Made by a program: the position numbers and the translations under genes
Notes under the pieces: model-generated
The model's input: only the letters and a program-made list of their open reading frames with translations
What the model was told of the DNA's origin: nothing
Database searches by the model: none
Shown here: positions 34,220-43,803 of the stretch, in pieces
How the letters are laid out: each line of letters begins with the position of its first letter
Numbering within the stretch: position 1 is the first letter of the stretch
Source of the DNA: Flammeovirga sp. OC4
Lineage (GTDB): Bacteria; Bacteroidota; Bacteroidia; Cytophagales; Flammeovirgaceae
Length of the DNA stretch: 64,000 nt
Reading direction: 5' to 3'
NCBI RefSeq assembly: GCF_000812565.1
Contig: NZ_JTAM01000019.1
Coordinates: 1-64,000, forward strand

Positions 34220-36904
34220 ATGAAACAATATCTCTACCTAATTTTAACTGGGATATGTATAACCTTATTCTCATCAAATAGTATTGGTCAGACAACAGAC
34301 CTTTATGGAAAAATCATCGGTCCATCAGGAGATCCACTTCCATATGCTCAAATCAATGTACTGGAAACCACCTTCGCCAGTATTACGGATATGGATGGTA
34401 ACTACCATATCAATAATGTGCCTTCAGGAAAATATGAAATCAGTGCAACTTACTTAGGCTATAATGCCGATGTGGTTTCAATTACTCTTGAACCTGGTAA
34501 TCCTTTGAAATTAAACATCACGATGAATGCTGATGTCACTGAATTGGATGGTGTAACCGTTTATGGTGAGTACACCAAGGGACAAGCAAAATCACTCAAC
34601 GAGCAGAAAAATGCCGTGAGTATCAAAAATATCGTTTCTTCAGAACAGTTCTCGACAATGCCGGATAGAAATGGTGCGGAAGCATTACAGCGTATTCCAG
34701 GTATCTCGATTGTAAGAAACAGGGGAGAAGGTCAAAACATTCAGATTCGTGGTATGGCTTCTGAGTACAACCAAGTACAGATGAATGGTACGCCAATGCC
34801 AGGTGGTGAAGACAGCCGTGGTGCTGCACTTGATTTTATGTCGGCTGATATTATGGAATCTATTGAAGTCAAGAAAACCTTAACTCCAGATATGGACGGC
34901 GGCGCGATTGGGGGTGCGGTCAACTTTACTTTAAAAGATGCTCCTTCTGAATTTACATTAAGAGCCATTACTTCAGGTGGTAAAAACTTCCATGCAGATC
35001 CATTTAATGACGGCTGGGGACTAGGACAACAAAACCATAGTTTATATGTAGGTAACCGTTTCTTCAATGACAAACTTGGTGTGTATGCTACGGGTAGTTA
35101 TTACTTGACCAATAGAGGTACAGTCTTACAAGAATACACACTGAACGACGACGATCAACTGACGAGAAAAAGATGGAATGACTATGATGTGAGACGTGAA
35201 CGTTATGGCTACAACGTAGGTATGGATTATAAATTTGATGACAATAACATCATCAGAGCTTCCTACAACTCTAACTTCTTTAATGATGACAGAAGAAGAG
35301 GCCGAACTAATTTCAATTACAAATATGATCTAGAAACCCCGGATGCTCCAGTAGCTTCTTTTACAGAAGATAGAGAAACACAGACTAGAGCCAAAAGAAC
35401 AATGACTGATATGTTTGGGATAGGTGGAGAACACCGTTTCAAAAGTGGTTTGAAATTAGATTATAAAGCGACAAGAATTAAAACAGTCATTGATGAACCT
35501 GACGGAACACAATATTACTTCAGCAGAACGTTAGGGACACATCACTTCGACAATATGAGTCCTTGGGATTTGGACGGGACAATGGCTTTAGAATCTGACA
35601 ATATGTTGGAAATGAATAAGCCAGTACGTATTGATACCAAAGAAAATACAGAATTGGATCACTCTTTCACGATCAATGCCTCACAACCTTTCCGTTTCTT
35701 GGGTGAGACTTCTACCATCTCTGCTGGCTACAAAATGTGGCATAAAGATAAAGTAAACGATGCCAGAAGAGCAACAATGGAAAACCTTGAACCTATCTAC
35801 CTTGCTCCAGGACAATTCTACAGAAGAGATCTTCGTTTCACTGATGCTGAGTTTGCTGATTTACCACTTGGTAGTCCTCAAGAAAACTATGAAGTAAAAA
35901 ATCAAAACTACCAAGCCGATGAGATTATCAACTCTGGTTACTTGATGGGAGATATTCAATGGACTTCTAAATTCAATACACTAATTGGAGCTCGTATTGA
36001 AGCTACAAGAAACAGCTATGAATTCCGTGAATACGATGAAAACACGGGTGATTATGTAAGAACACTTTCTGACAATTCTTCTTATATCAATGTATTGCCA
36101 TCCATCAATGCGGTGTATAGATTCAACGAGAAAAACATGTTGAAAGCAGCTGTAGCACAAGGTTTAAGTAGACCTTCATTTACGGCACTTATTCCAAGAG
36201 AAGTGATTGATGACGAAAACTTCACAAAACGTTTATCAAACCCTGATCTTCAACCGGCAGTCTCTACCAACTTTGATTTGATCTTTGAAAGATACACTGA
36301 CAATATGGGTTATTTCACTTTTGGTGTGTTTGCAAAATTCCTAGAAAATCAAATTTATACTTCTAAAAACTTTGTGGAAGAAGACGGTCAAATCTGGGAA
36401 ATTACAAGACCTGAAAATGGTGAAAGTTCTCACTTATATGGTTTCGAAGTTGCTTATAACAAAAACCTAAGAGACTTGAACGTACCAATGTTGAAGTGGA
36501 TCAATGTGATGGCCAACTATACTTATACATTATCTGAGCAAGAATTGGAAGACGGTAGAAAAGTAGTAATGGGTAATAGCCCAAGAGATATGGCCAACTT
36601 TATCTTGACTTACGATAACCCTAAAAACGGTCTTATGGTTGCGATTGCGGGTAACTACAGAGGTCCATTATTAATTGATGTGGCAGACCGACAAGATAGA
36701 GATGTTTACTTCACTTCTCAGTTCCATTTAGACATTTCAGCAAGTTATAAAGTAAACAATCAGTTCAGTGTGTTTACTCAAATGAACAACTTAACGAATC
36801 AAATGGAAATCGAAACTTACGGTAACCCTGCCTACGACCACTTGTTACATCAAACAGAACAATATGGTCCTACTGTCACGGTCGGTTTAAAGTTTGAATT
36901 ATAA
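34220..36904 (+). CDS. TonB-dependent receptor
   Basis: An 894-residue outer-membrane receptor. Signal peptide is about 1-23. A carboxypeptidase-like domain covers about 26-110 (LYGKIIGPSGDPLPYAQINV ... ISATYLGY). The plug covers about 125-240 (ALQRIPGISIVRNRGEGQNIQIRG, VQMNGTPMPGGEDSRGAALD, IESIEVKKTLTPDMDGGAIGGAVNF). A 22-strand-type barrel follows, ending QYGPTVTVGLKFEL with a terminal Leu. The plug sequence resembles receptors of the FhuE/ferric or complex-carbohydrate class. No SusD gene is linked. The stop overlaps the next gene's ATG by one base, implying translational coupling. Confidence 0.93.
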   Translation: MKQYLYLILTGICITLFSSNSIGQTTDLYGKIIGPSGDPLPYAQINVLETTFASITDMDGNYHINNVPSGKYEISATYLGYNADVVSITLEPGNPLKLNITMNADVTELDGVTVYGEYTKGQAKSLNEQKNAVSIKNIVSSEQFSTMPDRNGAEALQRIPGISIVRNRGEGQNIQIRGMASEYNQVQMNGTPMPGGEDSRGAALDFMSADIMESIEVKKTLTPDMDGGAIGGAVNFTLKDAPSEFTLRAITSGGKNFHADPFNDGWGLGQQNHSLYVGNRFFNDKLGVYATGSYYLTNRGTVLQEYTLNDDDQLTRKRWNDYDVRRERYGYNVGMDYKFDDNNIIRASYNSNFFNDDRRRGRTNFNYKYDLETPDAPVASFTEDRETQTRAKRTMTDMFGIGGEHRFKSGLKLDYKATRIKTVIDEPDGTQYYFSRTLGTHHFDNMSPWDLDGTMALESDNMLEMNKPVRIDTKENTELDHSFTINASQPFRFLGETSTISAGYKMWHKDKVNDARRATMENLEPIYLAPGQFYRRDLRFTDAEFADLPLGSPQENYEVKNQNYQADEIINSGYLMGDIQWTSKFNTLIGARIEATRNSYEFREYDENTGDYVRTLSDNSSYINVLPSINAVYRFNEKNMLKAAVAQGLSRPSFTALIPREVIDDENFTKRLSNPDLQPAVSTNFDLIFERYTDNMGYFTFGVFAKFLENQIYTSKNFVEEDGQIWEITRPENGESSHLYGFEVAYNKNLRDLNVPMLKWINVMANYTYTLSEQELEDGRKVVMGNSPRDMANFILTYDNPKNGLMVAIAGNYRGPLLIDVADRQDRDVYFTSQFHLDISASYKVNNQFSVFTQMNNLTNQMEIETYGNPAYDHLLHQTEQYGPTVTVGLKFEL

Positions 36905-37677
36905 TGAAAAGATACTATTTATGTTTCCTCTTGTGCATTGCTTTCTTGAGCTTAAAAGCACAAGAGGAAATCAAAAGATACAAAGCACCACATGCCCGTC
37001 AAGCAGTGGCCGCTACAGAAGAGTTTTTCTTTGTGGTGGATAATAATACTATCGTCAAAAGAACTATTTCTGATGGAAAAGAAGTAAAAAGATGGCAAGA
37101 CGATCGTCTGAAGCATTTAAACAGTGCTTATATCCAAAACGATACGCTGTTCTGTGCCCATTCCAACTACCCTGAAATCCCGATGCATTCTTCCATTGAA
37201 ATGTGGGACATCAATACCTTAGAGCATATCGGAAATCATAGTTTTGGTATTGATATCGGATCTTGTACATGGATCGTTCAGCAGAAAGAGCATTGGTATG
37301 TAATGTTTGTACATTATGCCAATGAAGGAAAAATGCAGAAAAACCGTGACGTTTCTTGGTCTCAGCTGATCCAATATGATTTGAATTGGAATAGACAAGA
37401 AGCATGGGTACTACCGAAAGCATTAATCGAAAAAGTATCTCCATATAGTATCTCAGGGGGTGTTCTTTTAGAAGATGAAACAATCCTCTGTACACATCAC
37501 CACTTCAATGAATTGTATACTTTAAAATTCCCAACAATGGGGTCTACTTTAATCTGGGAGAAAACAACTCCATCTCCGGTAAGAGGTCAAGGTATCGCTA
37601 TCGATCCTAAAGGAAACCTTTGGGGAATTGACAAGAAAAGCAGAGAGGTGATAAACGTTAAAAATAATATTTTGTAA
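36904..37677 (+). CDS. Secreted putative beta-propeller protein coupled to the TonB receptor
   Basis: A 257-residue protein with a signal peptide (about 1-19, ending SLKAQ). Repeated beta-rich segments each have an aspartate/tryptophan turn (VDNNTIVKRTISDGKEVKRW, SSIEMWDINTLEHIGN, QLIQYDLNWNRQEAW, GIAIDPKGNLWGIDKKSREV). This suggests a small propeller of the NHL/SMP-30 kind. The final motif, GIAIDPKGNLWGIDKKSREVI, is typical. It overlaps the receptor stop codon (TAATG), so the pair probably handles the same ligand. No catalytic residues can be assigned. Confidence 0.65.
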   Translation: MKRYYLCFLLCIAFLSLKAQEEIKRYKAPHARQAVAATEEFFFVVDNNTIVKRTISDGKEVKRWQDDRLKHLNSAYIQNDTLFCAHSNYPEIPMHSSIEMWDINTLEHIGNHSFGIDIGSCTWIVQQKEHWYVMFVHYANEGKMQKNRDVSWSQLIQYDLNWNRQEAWVLPKALIEKVSPYSISGGVLLEDETILCTHHHFNELYTLKFPTMGSTLIWEKTTPSPVRGQGIAIDPKGNLWGIDKKSREVINVKNNIL

Positions 37678-37705
37678 AGACAACTGGTTTAGATTTTTTA
37701 CGAAA

Positions 37706-37755
37706 GAAAGGGTGAGGGTAGTCTTCGGATTACTTTTCATCCTTTTTCTTTTTTT
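37706..37755 (+). terminator. Terminator of the second receptor operon
   Basis: A GGGTGAGGGTAGTC stem pairs with GATTACTTTTCATCC around a TTCG tetraloop and is followed by T-rich sequence. Confidence 0.75.
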
Positions 37756-37821
37756 ATTGAATGGAAAAATAGAAACAACTCTTTGTTCAACTTGTTATAC
37801 CATCAACCAAAAGGTATACAA

Positions 37822-38217
37822 ATGATGAAACAAATTACTCACATGATGGTAATCGCAGGACTGTTACTTTCATGTGAAGCTCCCAAAAAAACGAAAAAAG
37901 AAGTTTTAACTTTCAAGCCCTTTGATAAAATTCAAGGGGATTATATTCTTGATTCTGCACGATTTACTGAAATCCTAAAAACAGATGTCATTCCTGATCA
38001 TACTAGTGGCAAGGTGAGAATCGAAGAAGACTCTATTTTTCTAACCTTTCTTTATTCTAATTTGACCAGTGAAGTCAATGCAAAACTGATAATGGATAAA
38101 GACAGCGTTACGGTAAATGAAGGTGGGGTTACAAAAGCTTTCTTGGTACATCGAAAACATAGGATTTATTATGTTTCTTTAGATCGAAAGGCGTTTATAC
38201 CGTTTAAAAGAATATAA
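37822..38217 (+). CDS. Small lipoprotein of unknown function
   Basis: The frame opens at 37783 with TTG, but the likely start is ATG at 37822 (or 37825). From there the protein begins MMKQITHMMVIAGLLLSC, a lipoprotein signal with lipobox LLSC. The mature 110 or so residues are beta-rich (GDYILDSARFTEILKTDVIPDH ... KHRIYYVSLDRKAFIPFKRI). They resemble a small lipocalin-like or META-like lipoprotein only in general outline. Not recognised. Confidence 0.7.
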   Translation: MMKQITHMMVIAGLLLSCEAPKKTKKEVLTFKPFDKIQGDYILDSARFTEILKTDVIPDHTSGKVRIEEDSIFLTFLYSNLTSEVNAKLIMDKDSVTVNEGGVTKAFLVHRKHRIYYVSLDRKAFIPFKRI

Positions 38218-38412
38218 GTAAGTACCTGTTCAAGTCTTAAGTTAAAAGCGTGACTTGGGCCTATTGCTGTAAAAGGAATAAGGTACTTGTGGTACTTTCT
38301 TCCTCTCTTTTTATATTTCAAATGAACTTAAGAGAAAGATCAATTTTATTGATTTACTAAAATTCATATCTTACTTATTAAGTCATAACAAACTCTTCAT
38401 TATCGATTAATT

Positions 38413-39078
38413 ATGCTTAAAACGCAAACTATAATTTACTTACTCATTAGTATCCTATTTTCATGTAACAGAGAATTAGATGTTTCTCATGAAAATGAAC
38501 AATCAGAATCATATAAAGTAAAATTTTATAGAAACTTGGAACTTTCTCCCAATTCATCACTTAACACCTATTCTGATTATAAATTGAAAATCACTACTTC
38601 TTTCCTAAATAAAAGAATTAAGACATTTGACTATGGTGGTTTCTATTTTGTTTATGATGACTATCAAAATAAGCTAAAAGGTAATTGGCTCGAAGAAGAA
38701 GAAAAAGAATGGAATTTTGTAGATAAAAAAACGTTCACAATCAATCATCAACAAATCAGTGTTAGTAAGTTCGTTGAATTAAGACATAAAAAATATTCAT
38801 GTACAGCGTCAAACTATGACACTACGAGTACACTATATTTTAGTAATGAATTAGGTCTAATTCACAATTTAGGTTGGAGATACCAAATGAATTTTGAAGT
38901 AACAGAAAATTCAATTTTAGAAGGTATTGATGATGTTAAACTGTTATTTGAAAAGTTAAATAAGGATGAAGATTTTTATCCTAATGTACATAAAACTGCA
39001 TTACGAAAAGCGTTTAAAGAAATAATAATTCCTGAAGAGGAAGAAATAGATATTGAACTCCCTGAACCACAATTTTAA
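38413..39078 (+). CDS. Lipoprotein of unknown function
   Basis: A 221-residue protein with a lipoprotein signal (MLKTQTIIYLLISILFSC; lipobox ILFSC). The mature region is acidic and Asn-rich, ending EIIIPEEEEIDIELPEPQF. I recognise no domain. It is isolated, with a 195-base gap upstream and a repeat-rich gap downstream. Confidence 0.7.
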   Translation: MLKTQTIIYLLISILFSCNRELDVSHENEQSESYKVKFYRNLELSPNSSLNTYSDYKLKITTSFLNKRIKTFDYGGFYFVYDDYQNKLKGNWLEEEEKEWNFVDKKTFTINHQQISVSKFVELRHKKYSCTASNYDTTSTLYFSNELGLIHNLGWRYQMNFEVTENSILEGIDDVKLLFEKLNKDEDFYPNVHKTALRKAFKEIIIPEEEEIDIELPEPQF

Positions 39079-39197
39079 AAATCAATGTCTTTTCAACTTT
39101 ACACCAGAATATTCATCATAAATCACATCAATTTTTACTGCACCTCCTCAAACTAGTTCAAGTATTGAACTGATAATAAAACATTTAATATAGAAAC

Positions 39198-39349
39198 TAG
39201 AAGTCAGAGACTTTTAATAATCTTTCAAGCACAAATGACGCTATCGCTTAACATTTGCGCTAGATAGGCAGAATCAGAACCAATGGCGCGGATGTTAAGC
39301 GATAGCGTCATCCGTGCCTAATGATCACTAGAAATCTCCTGATTTCTAA
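39198..39349. repeat. 152-bp dispersed element bounded by inverted palindromes, copy 2
   Basis: Same length and boundaries as the copy at 20248-20399, with internal hairpins carrying CGCTATCGCTTAAC and GTTAAGCGATAGCG. The rest of the 39079-39515 gap has a GGGAGTC/GACTCCC hairpin (about 39396-39422) and an 18-bp perfect palindrome AGCTATTGTACAATAGCT near 39501. Confidence 0.75.
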
Positions 39350-39515
39350 TAAGATTGTGTACGTTAATCAGCACCGGCCTTTTACAAAATAAAAGGGAGT
39401 CAAGTATCAATACTCGACTCCCTGTATATTTAGTCAACTAAGAGAAAAACTAATGCCGTTTTGCTTTCCAATCTTAGTTCTTCTAAATCAATTTTTTTAG
39501 CTATTGTACAATAGC

Positions 39516-40082
39516 TTATAGCGTAGTTACTTTGAAGCTGATGTCAAAGTTGTTAGAGATCGCTTTGTCACCTAAGTTATCAAAGAATGAATCAGAACCA
39601 TATTTTAAACCGAACTTAGTTCTGTCGATTTCGATTGCACCCTCTAATACGTACTTTTTACCTTCTTCTTTTAACGACGCATCAAAAGCAACTTCTTGAG
39701 ATACTCCTTTGATAGTCATATCACCAGTTAATTTTAATTTATCACCGTCTTTAGTTGCTGATTTTAAAACGAATTTTGCAGTAGGATATTTTTCAACATC
39801 GAAGAAATCTCCAGATTTTAAGTGACCATCTAGTTTTTGCTTCCACTCACCTTCTAAATCTGTAGAGCTTAAAGAAGTCAAATCGATTTCGATCTCACCA
39901 CCTTTCAATGCACCTTTTTTGATTTTCAATTCACCACCTTTTACAGCTACTGTACCTGTGTGAGTTGAACCTACTACTTTGTGACCTACCCATTCTACTT
40001 TTGAGTTGTCAGCAGAGATTTTTTGGCCAAATGAAACTAAAGAGAATAAAACTGCTACTAGTGTTAAAGTAATGCTTTTCAT
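39516..40082 (-). CDS. YceI-family periplasmic lipid-binding protein
   Basis: A 188-residue protein with a signal peptide (about 1-19, LFSLVSFGQ). The YceI beta-barrel then begins ISADNSKVEWVGHKVVGSTHTGTVAVKGGELKI. Other family marks are IEIDLTSLSS, LDGHLKSGDFFDVEKYPTAKFVLKSA, GDMTIKGVSQEVAFDA and EIDRTKFGLKYGSDSF. The family binds isoprenoid-like lipids in the periplasm. Length and strand order are complete. It is monocistronic. Confidence 0.95.
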   Translation of the reverse strand: MKSITLTLVAVLFSLVSFGQKISADNSKVEWVGHKVVGSTHTGTVAVKGGELKIKKGALKGGEIEIDLTSLSSTDLEGEWKQKLDGHLKSGDFFDVEKYPTAKFVLKSATKDGDKLKLTGDMTIKGVSQEVAFDASLKEEGKKYVLEGAIEIDRTKFGLKYGSDSFFDNLGDKAISNNFDISFKVTTL

Positions 40083-40282
40083 GATATAAAAGTTAAGATT
40101 TTAAATGTTTTATTGAGTATGTTGTGAACAACTCTTGTTTTCTGTTTTATTGTTGATGTAAATATATGTACCGGCAATATTTGTTCAAACAAATTATGAG
40201 ATATTTTTTTAATTAAAATTATAACTTACTGATTTTCAATTATAAAAATATAACTCTAAAAACTGTCTTTTTTTGATTTTGT

Positions 40283-41335
40283 TTAGAAAAGTGGTTTATA
40301 AGTTTCTTTTAGATAATCCATATAAGCATGAAAATCGCTATTGAAGTCGTTTTCAAACTCCTCTTTGAAGTCATTTTGTTGTCCTCTGTAGCGTTTATAA
40401 CTCATAAAGAAAGTATTGTTGGGAGTAAAGTCTTCAAAGTATCTGCAATAACCGCTATTGGCAAAAGATAGATCTTGGATACCCTCTGTGATTTTTTTTA
40501 TTTTTTGATCTTTTAAACGGGTCTTTTCTTCTACACTCATTGCTTCCGTAAAAGAATTATAAAGCGTATCTAGCTCTTTTGTTCCTTGAAGAATGTATTC
40601 TGAAAATGTCTTTCGATCTTTTTTTCGAGCCATGTACTTCACATACTCCAAGGAATGTTGACCAAATTTATATACCAAGAATTTTTTCGCTCCTTCGTCA
40701 CCCACAAAATCCGCTAAGTTTTCATTATACGATACACTGCTTTTTACATAGAGTGTTCCATGTGTAAGTTCATGAATGATTAATTGGGTTAAACTGCCTT
40801 CATTTCTTTCAAGCATACCAGAAAGAATAGGATCATTGAGAATCCCCAACGTTGACCATGCAGACACTCTTCCCACTTCTGCATCCCAACCTTCATTTTT
40901 TAATTCTTCTTTGGCTTGAGTTGCTAATTTTTCATCAAAGAAGCCTTTATAAGAGAAGGCTCCGAAAATAGGGAAGGACCATTTTTTAGCTTTTAATTCA
41001 AAGGGTTTACAAGCAGTAATCGTCCAAAGAATTGGTTTTCCTTTTTGGTCATAAAGTTTGGTATAACTTTCAGAAGGGTTCAATCCCAATGAGTCTACTG
41101 TAAACTGTCTTATTTCCTGAATTAGTCTTATTTTTTCTTTTTGCTGATCTGTAAAAGAAGTATCCTTCAAAAATACCTCAATGGGTTTGGCATTCGTTAT
41201 AATATCAATCTGTCCTAATCCCTGCCTGATACCATAAATTGTTTCTTCATGATAATATCCTAAGAAGCAGAACACACTCAGAAGTAGTGTTAGAAAAAAT
41301 CTTTTAAGCCAAATAATCATTAGAGTTTTATTCAT
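40283..41335 (-). CDS. Putative zinc aminopeptidase (PF10023-like)
   Basis: A 350-residue protein with an N-terminal signal anchor (about 9-27). It carries the zinc-protease motif HELTHGTLY (about 188-196) and a downstream NENLADFVGDEGA, a probable third zinc ligand region. Residues 95-165 (WTITACKPFELKAKKWSFPIFGAFSYKGFF, VSAWSTLGILNDPI) match the putative aminopeptidase family once called DUF2265. Likely periplasmic and facing outward. Substrate unknown. Confidence 0.82.
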   Translation of the reverse strand: MNKTLMIIWLKRFFLTLLLSVFCFLGYYHEETIYGIRQGLGQIDIITNAKPIEVFLKDTSFTDQQKEKIRLIQEIRQFTVDSLGLNPSESYTKLYDQKGKPILWTITACKPFELKAKKWSFPIFGAFSYKGFFDEKLATQAKEELKNEGWDAEVGRVSAWSTLGILNDPILSGMLERNEGSLTQLIIHELTHGTLYVKSSVSYNENLADFVGDEGAKKFLVYKFGQHSLEYVKYMARKKDRKTFSEYILQGTKELDTLYNSFTEAMSVEEKTRLKDQKIKKITEGIQDLSFANSGYCRYFEDFTPNNTFFMSYKRYRGQQNDFKEEFENDFNSDFHAYMDYLKETYKPLF

Positions 41336-41549
41336 GTATATTATTTAGTGTCATTTATTATGGTTTGACTTTGGGCTTAGTACTACATTATAAAAGTGAA
41401 ATGAATGCAATTTTCTACTCTATTTAATGAGATAAAATGAATTAATGTTGGAGTACTAAAACGTATCACAAACATAAAATTTTAATTTAAATAAGTACTC
41501 AACCTAAAAAAGATTCTTATTCATTCTACTGGTAAATTTTTAGTAAGTC

Positions 41550-41959
41550 TACATTGTAAATTAAATTACCGTAAACTAATAATCAATTATTCTGCAGGCT
41601 TTTATGTCCTACTTTCAAGCTTCCTTCTTCTTCATTTTTCCATTGATGAAAAACGAAGCAAAAAATCTAGGCTTAGAAGTCAAAAGCTAAATTTCATTCC
41701 TCTCGCCTATTGAATGGCTAACTCGATCAAAACTTCATCGTTTTGAGATGCTCAAACAAGAAAATCATTCTTAACGGCTCAATTCATGAAATTCTTAACG
41801 CTTTTCCCTTCAATGCCGAAGGAAGTACTACCTAACGAATTGAGTAGAAAGACCACTGGCGCGAATGTTAAGCGATAGCGTCATTCGTGTCCTTCAGATC
41901 ATTAGAAATCTCCTGATTTCTAAATGCCATAAATATTCGAAAATTTAGTTTACAGCGTA
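41550..41959. mobile_element. MITE-like element, copy 1
   Basis: A 410-bp element with terminal inverted repeats. TACATTGTAAATTAAATT at the left matches the reverse complement of AATTTAGTTTACAGCGTA at the right (41942-41959) at 15 of 18 positions. The body contains CTTCCTTCTTCTTCATTTTT and CTTAACGCTTTTCCCTTCAA, plus a GTTAAGCGATAGCG hairpin near the right end. Related bodies are at 45479-45838 and 56883-57267. No open frame or transposase is present. No clear target-site duplication was found. The rest of the 41336-42263 gap is A/T-rich without features. Confidence 0.6.
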
Positions 41960-42263
41960 CTTACCTTACTGAAAGCGGAACAATAGTCCTTACTCTATTT
42001 CCCAAAAGCAAAAACCTTCCACTAAAAGTAAAAGGTTTAATTATCTCTCTATTCAATCAATTTAGCAATAATCGTCATTGCTAATATATACAGTGTATGA
42101 ACTGTTGGTTTATCCTTTAATAACGGTTGAATGGGTTAATAAAATAAGTAACAGGAAACAGTAGTAATTGGGAATGAGTTGTAATTTTTAAAGTAGGAGT
42201 GAAGAATTAGATAGACTATTACATCTCGATCCTTTTCTCCACTCTTATATAATTGATCACTTT

Positions 42264-43526
42264 TTATTGCTGTGAAGAAGTAATTGTTACTCTTAACATT
42301 TCAGAGTTAGCGAGTAAATTTGAACTAGGTGAACCTTCTACCTCAATAGTTCCATCTTCTGCCATCCCTGAATTCGGTCCTGGTTGACGTGGTGCTTGGT
42401 ATGGACCTGCACCTGCGTATTCATCTACTTCAGATCCTCCATCAATTAAAATCAATTGGTTTGAAATATCACCACTGATTGGAGAACCATTGTTAAAGAG
42501 CTTAATATTATCAAAACCTAATACCCAGTCATTGGATTGTACTAGCATAGTAGCCATTGACAACATATCTCCGTCCATTGCAGTGAACGTGAATGAATAT
42601 TTTTCACCAGGGAAAATTGGAGCAGGAGCACTTGCACCTTCAGGTGTATTGAAGTGGTTTGTAAAACCTGATGGATTACCATCTTCTGTCAACATCTCGA
42701 ATTCAGAAGTAGGTGCGGCACCCAATGTGAAAATTGTATTTGCATTACCTACTGAATATGCTCCTGGAGCAAATGGGGACACTAACCCTGTCATAGAAGC
42801 AAATGCTGTTGATAATACATCTGTACCTCCATCTTCGGCCAAATCTTCTAAGCCTTCTGATGCCGCTTGATCTTTTTGGAATAATGGATATTGTCCTTTT
42901 GAATGTACCACCCAGTTGCCAGGAGCGAAAGGTGTAGGAACTGAAGCATTAGCAGAAACATTAGAAACAGTTACTGTAAACATCGTTCCTCCATCATGCT
43001 TTATACTTACATTGATCACATCATCCTTTGCAGGGTAAGTGTAACCATCATTCACTTCTGAGATTAATTTCACCACACCATTTTCAGCAGTACCCGTATC
43101 TGGTCCTGATTGACGAGGTGCTTGATTTGTACCGACGCCCGGTTCTTCATTCACTTCAGTACCAGCATCCCATAAATAGAAATGAGAAGTAATATCTCCG
43201 GTTAAAGCGTTTCCATCATCATCATACAATGCGATTCCTCCTTCCATGGGTGCATAAAAGAGGTCATTAGATTGTACAAACATTGTCGCAAAGCTTAAAT
43301 AATGTCCTTTACCTGCATTAAAACTAAAATCTTGAGAATTTCCTGGAGTAATTAGCCCATCTGTGGCCCCTTGTGCAAAGAAGTCTTTTGCTTGAAATGC
43401 GTTTTCGATTGTAACGGTAAAAGTTGTTTCTGGTAATACTGTTGGAGTGTTATTGTTATCGTCATCAGTACAACTTGTAAATGCTAAAGCTGACAATAAA
43501 GTACAAGCTAAAATTGAGTTTTTCAT
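42264..43526 (-). CDS. Lipoprotein with two spondin-N-like domains
   Basis: A 420-residue lipoprotein (lipobox FTSC at about 16-19, then an acidic DDDNNN linker). Two homologous domains follow, about 35-190 and 197-415. Each has the order TFTVTIENAF, a SPGN/PGEKYSFTF strand, LSxATMxVQSNDxxxA and a loop GTEVNEEPGVG..QAPRQSGPDTG, which in domain 2 reads GSEVDEYAGAG..QAPRQPGPNSG. This pattern matches bacterial Spondin_N proteins, which are calcium-binding beta-sandwiches. Surface or periplasmic location is expected. Role unknown, perhaps adhesion. Confidence 0.85.
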   Translation of the reverse strand: MKNSILACTLLSALAFTSCTDDDNNNTPTVLPETTFTVTIENAFQAKDFFAQGATDGLITPGNSQDFSFNAGKGHYLSFATMFVQSNDLFYAPMEGGIALYDDDGNALTGDITSHFYLWDAGTEVNEEPGVGTNQAPRQSGPDTGTAENGVVKLISEVNDGYTYPAKDDVINVSIKHDGGTMFTVTVSNVSANASVPTPFAPGNWVVHSKGQYPLFQKDQAASEGLEDLAEDGGTDVLSTAFASMTGLVSPFAPGAYSVGNANTIFTLGAAPTSEFEMLTEDGNPSGFTNHFNTPEGASAPAPIFPGEKYSFTFTAMDGDMLSMATMLVQSNDWVLGFDNIKLFNNGSPISGDISNQLILIDGGSEVDEYAGAGPYQAPRQPGPNSGMAEDGTIEVEGSPSSNLLANSEMLRVTITSSQQ

Positions 43527-43803
43527 TTTGTTGATAGGTTAAATTTTATAGTATAGAGTGTGCTACTAAATGAGTTTAGAAGCTTAAAAAGACTTGTTTT
43601 GAGCGTTTTATTCAAAGCCTTTTCGTTATTTGTTTTACAATTTTACCTTTCTTTTTTTCCACGAAGTGTGAGCCCCTTCACATTTAGAAAAAAAAGATCA
43701 AAAAAGTCATGTAACTTTTTCATCAAAAATTTTGTTTTAAGGTTGAAACAGAATTTTAAACCATTTCTTTACCCCTACTTTTCTATACTTCTTATCACTT
43801 ACT

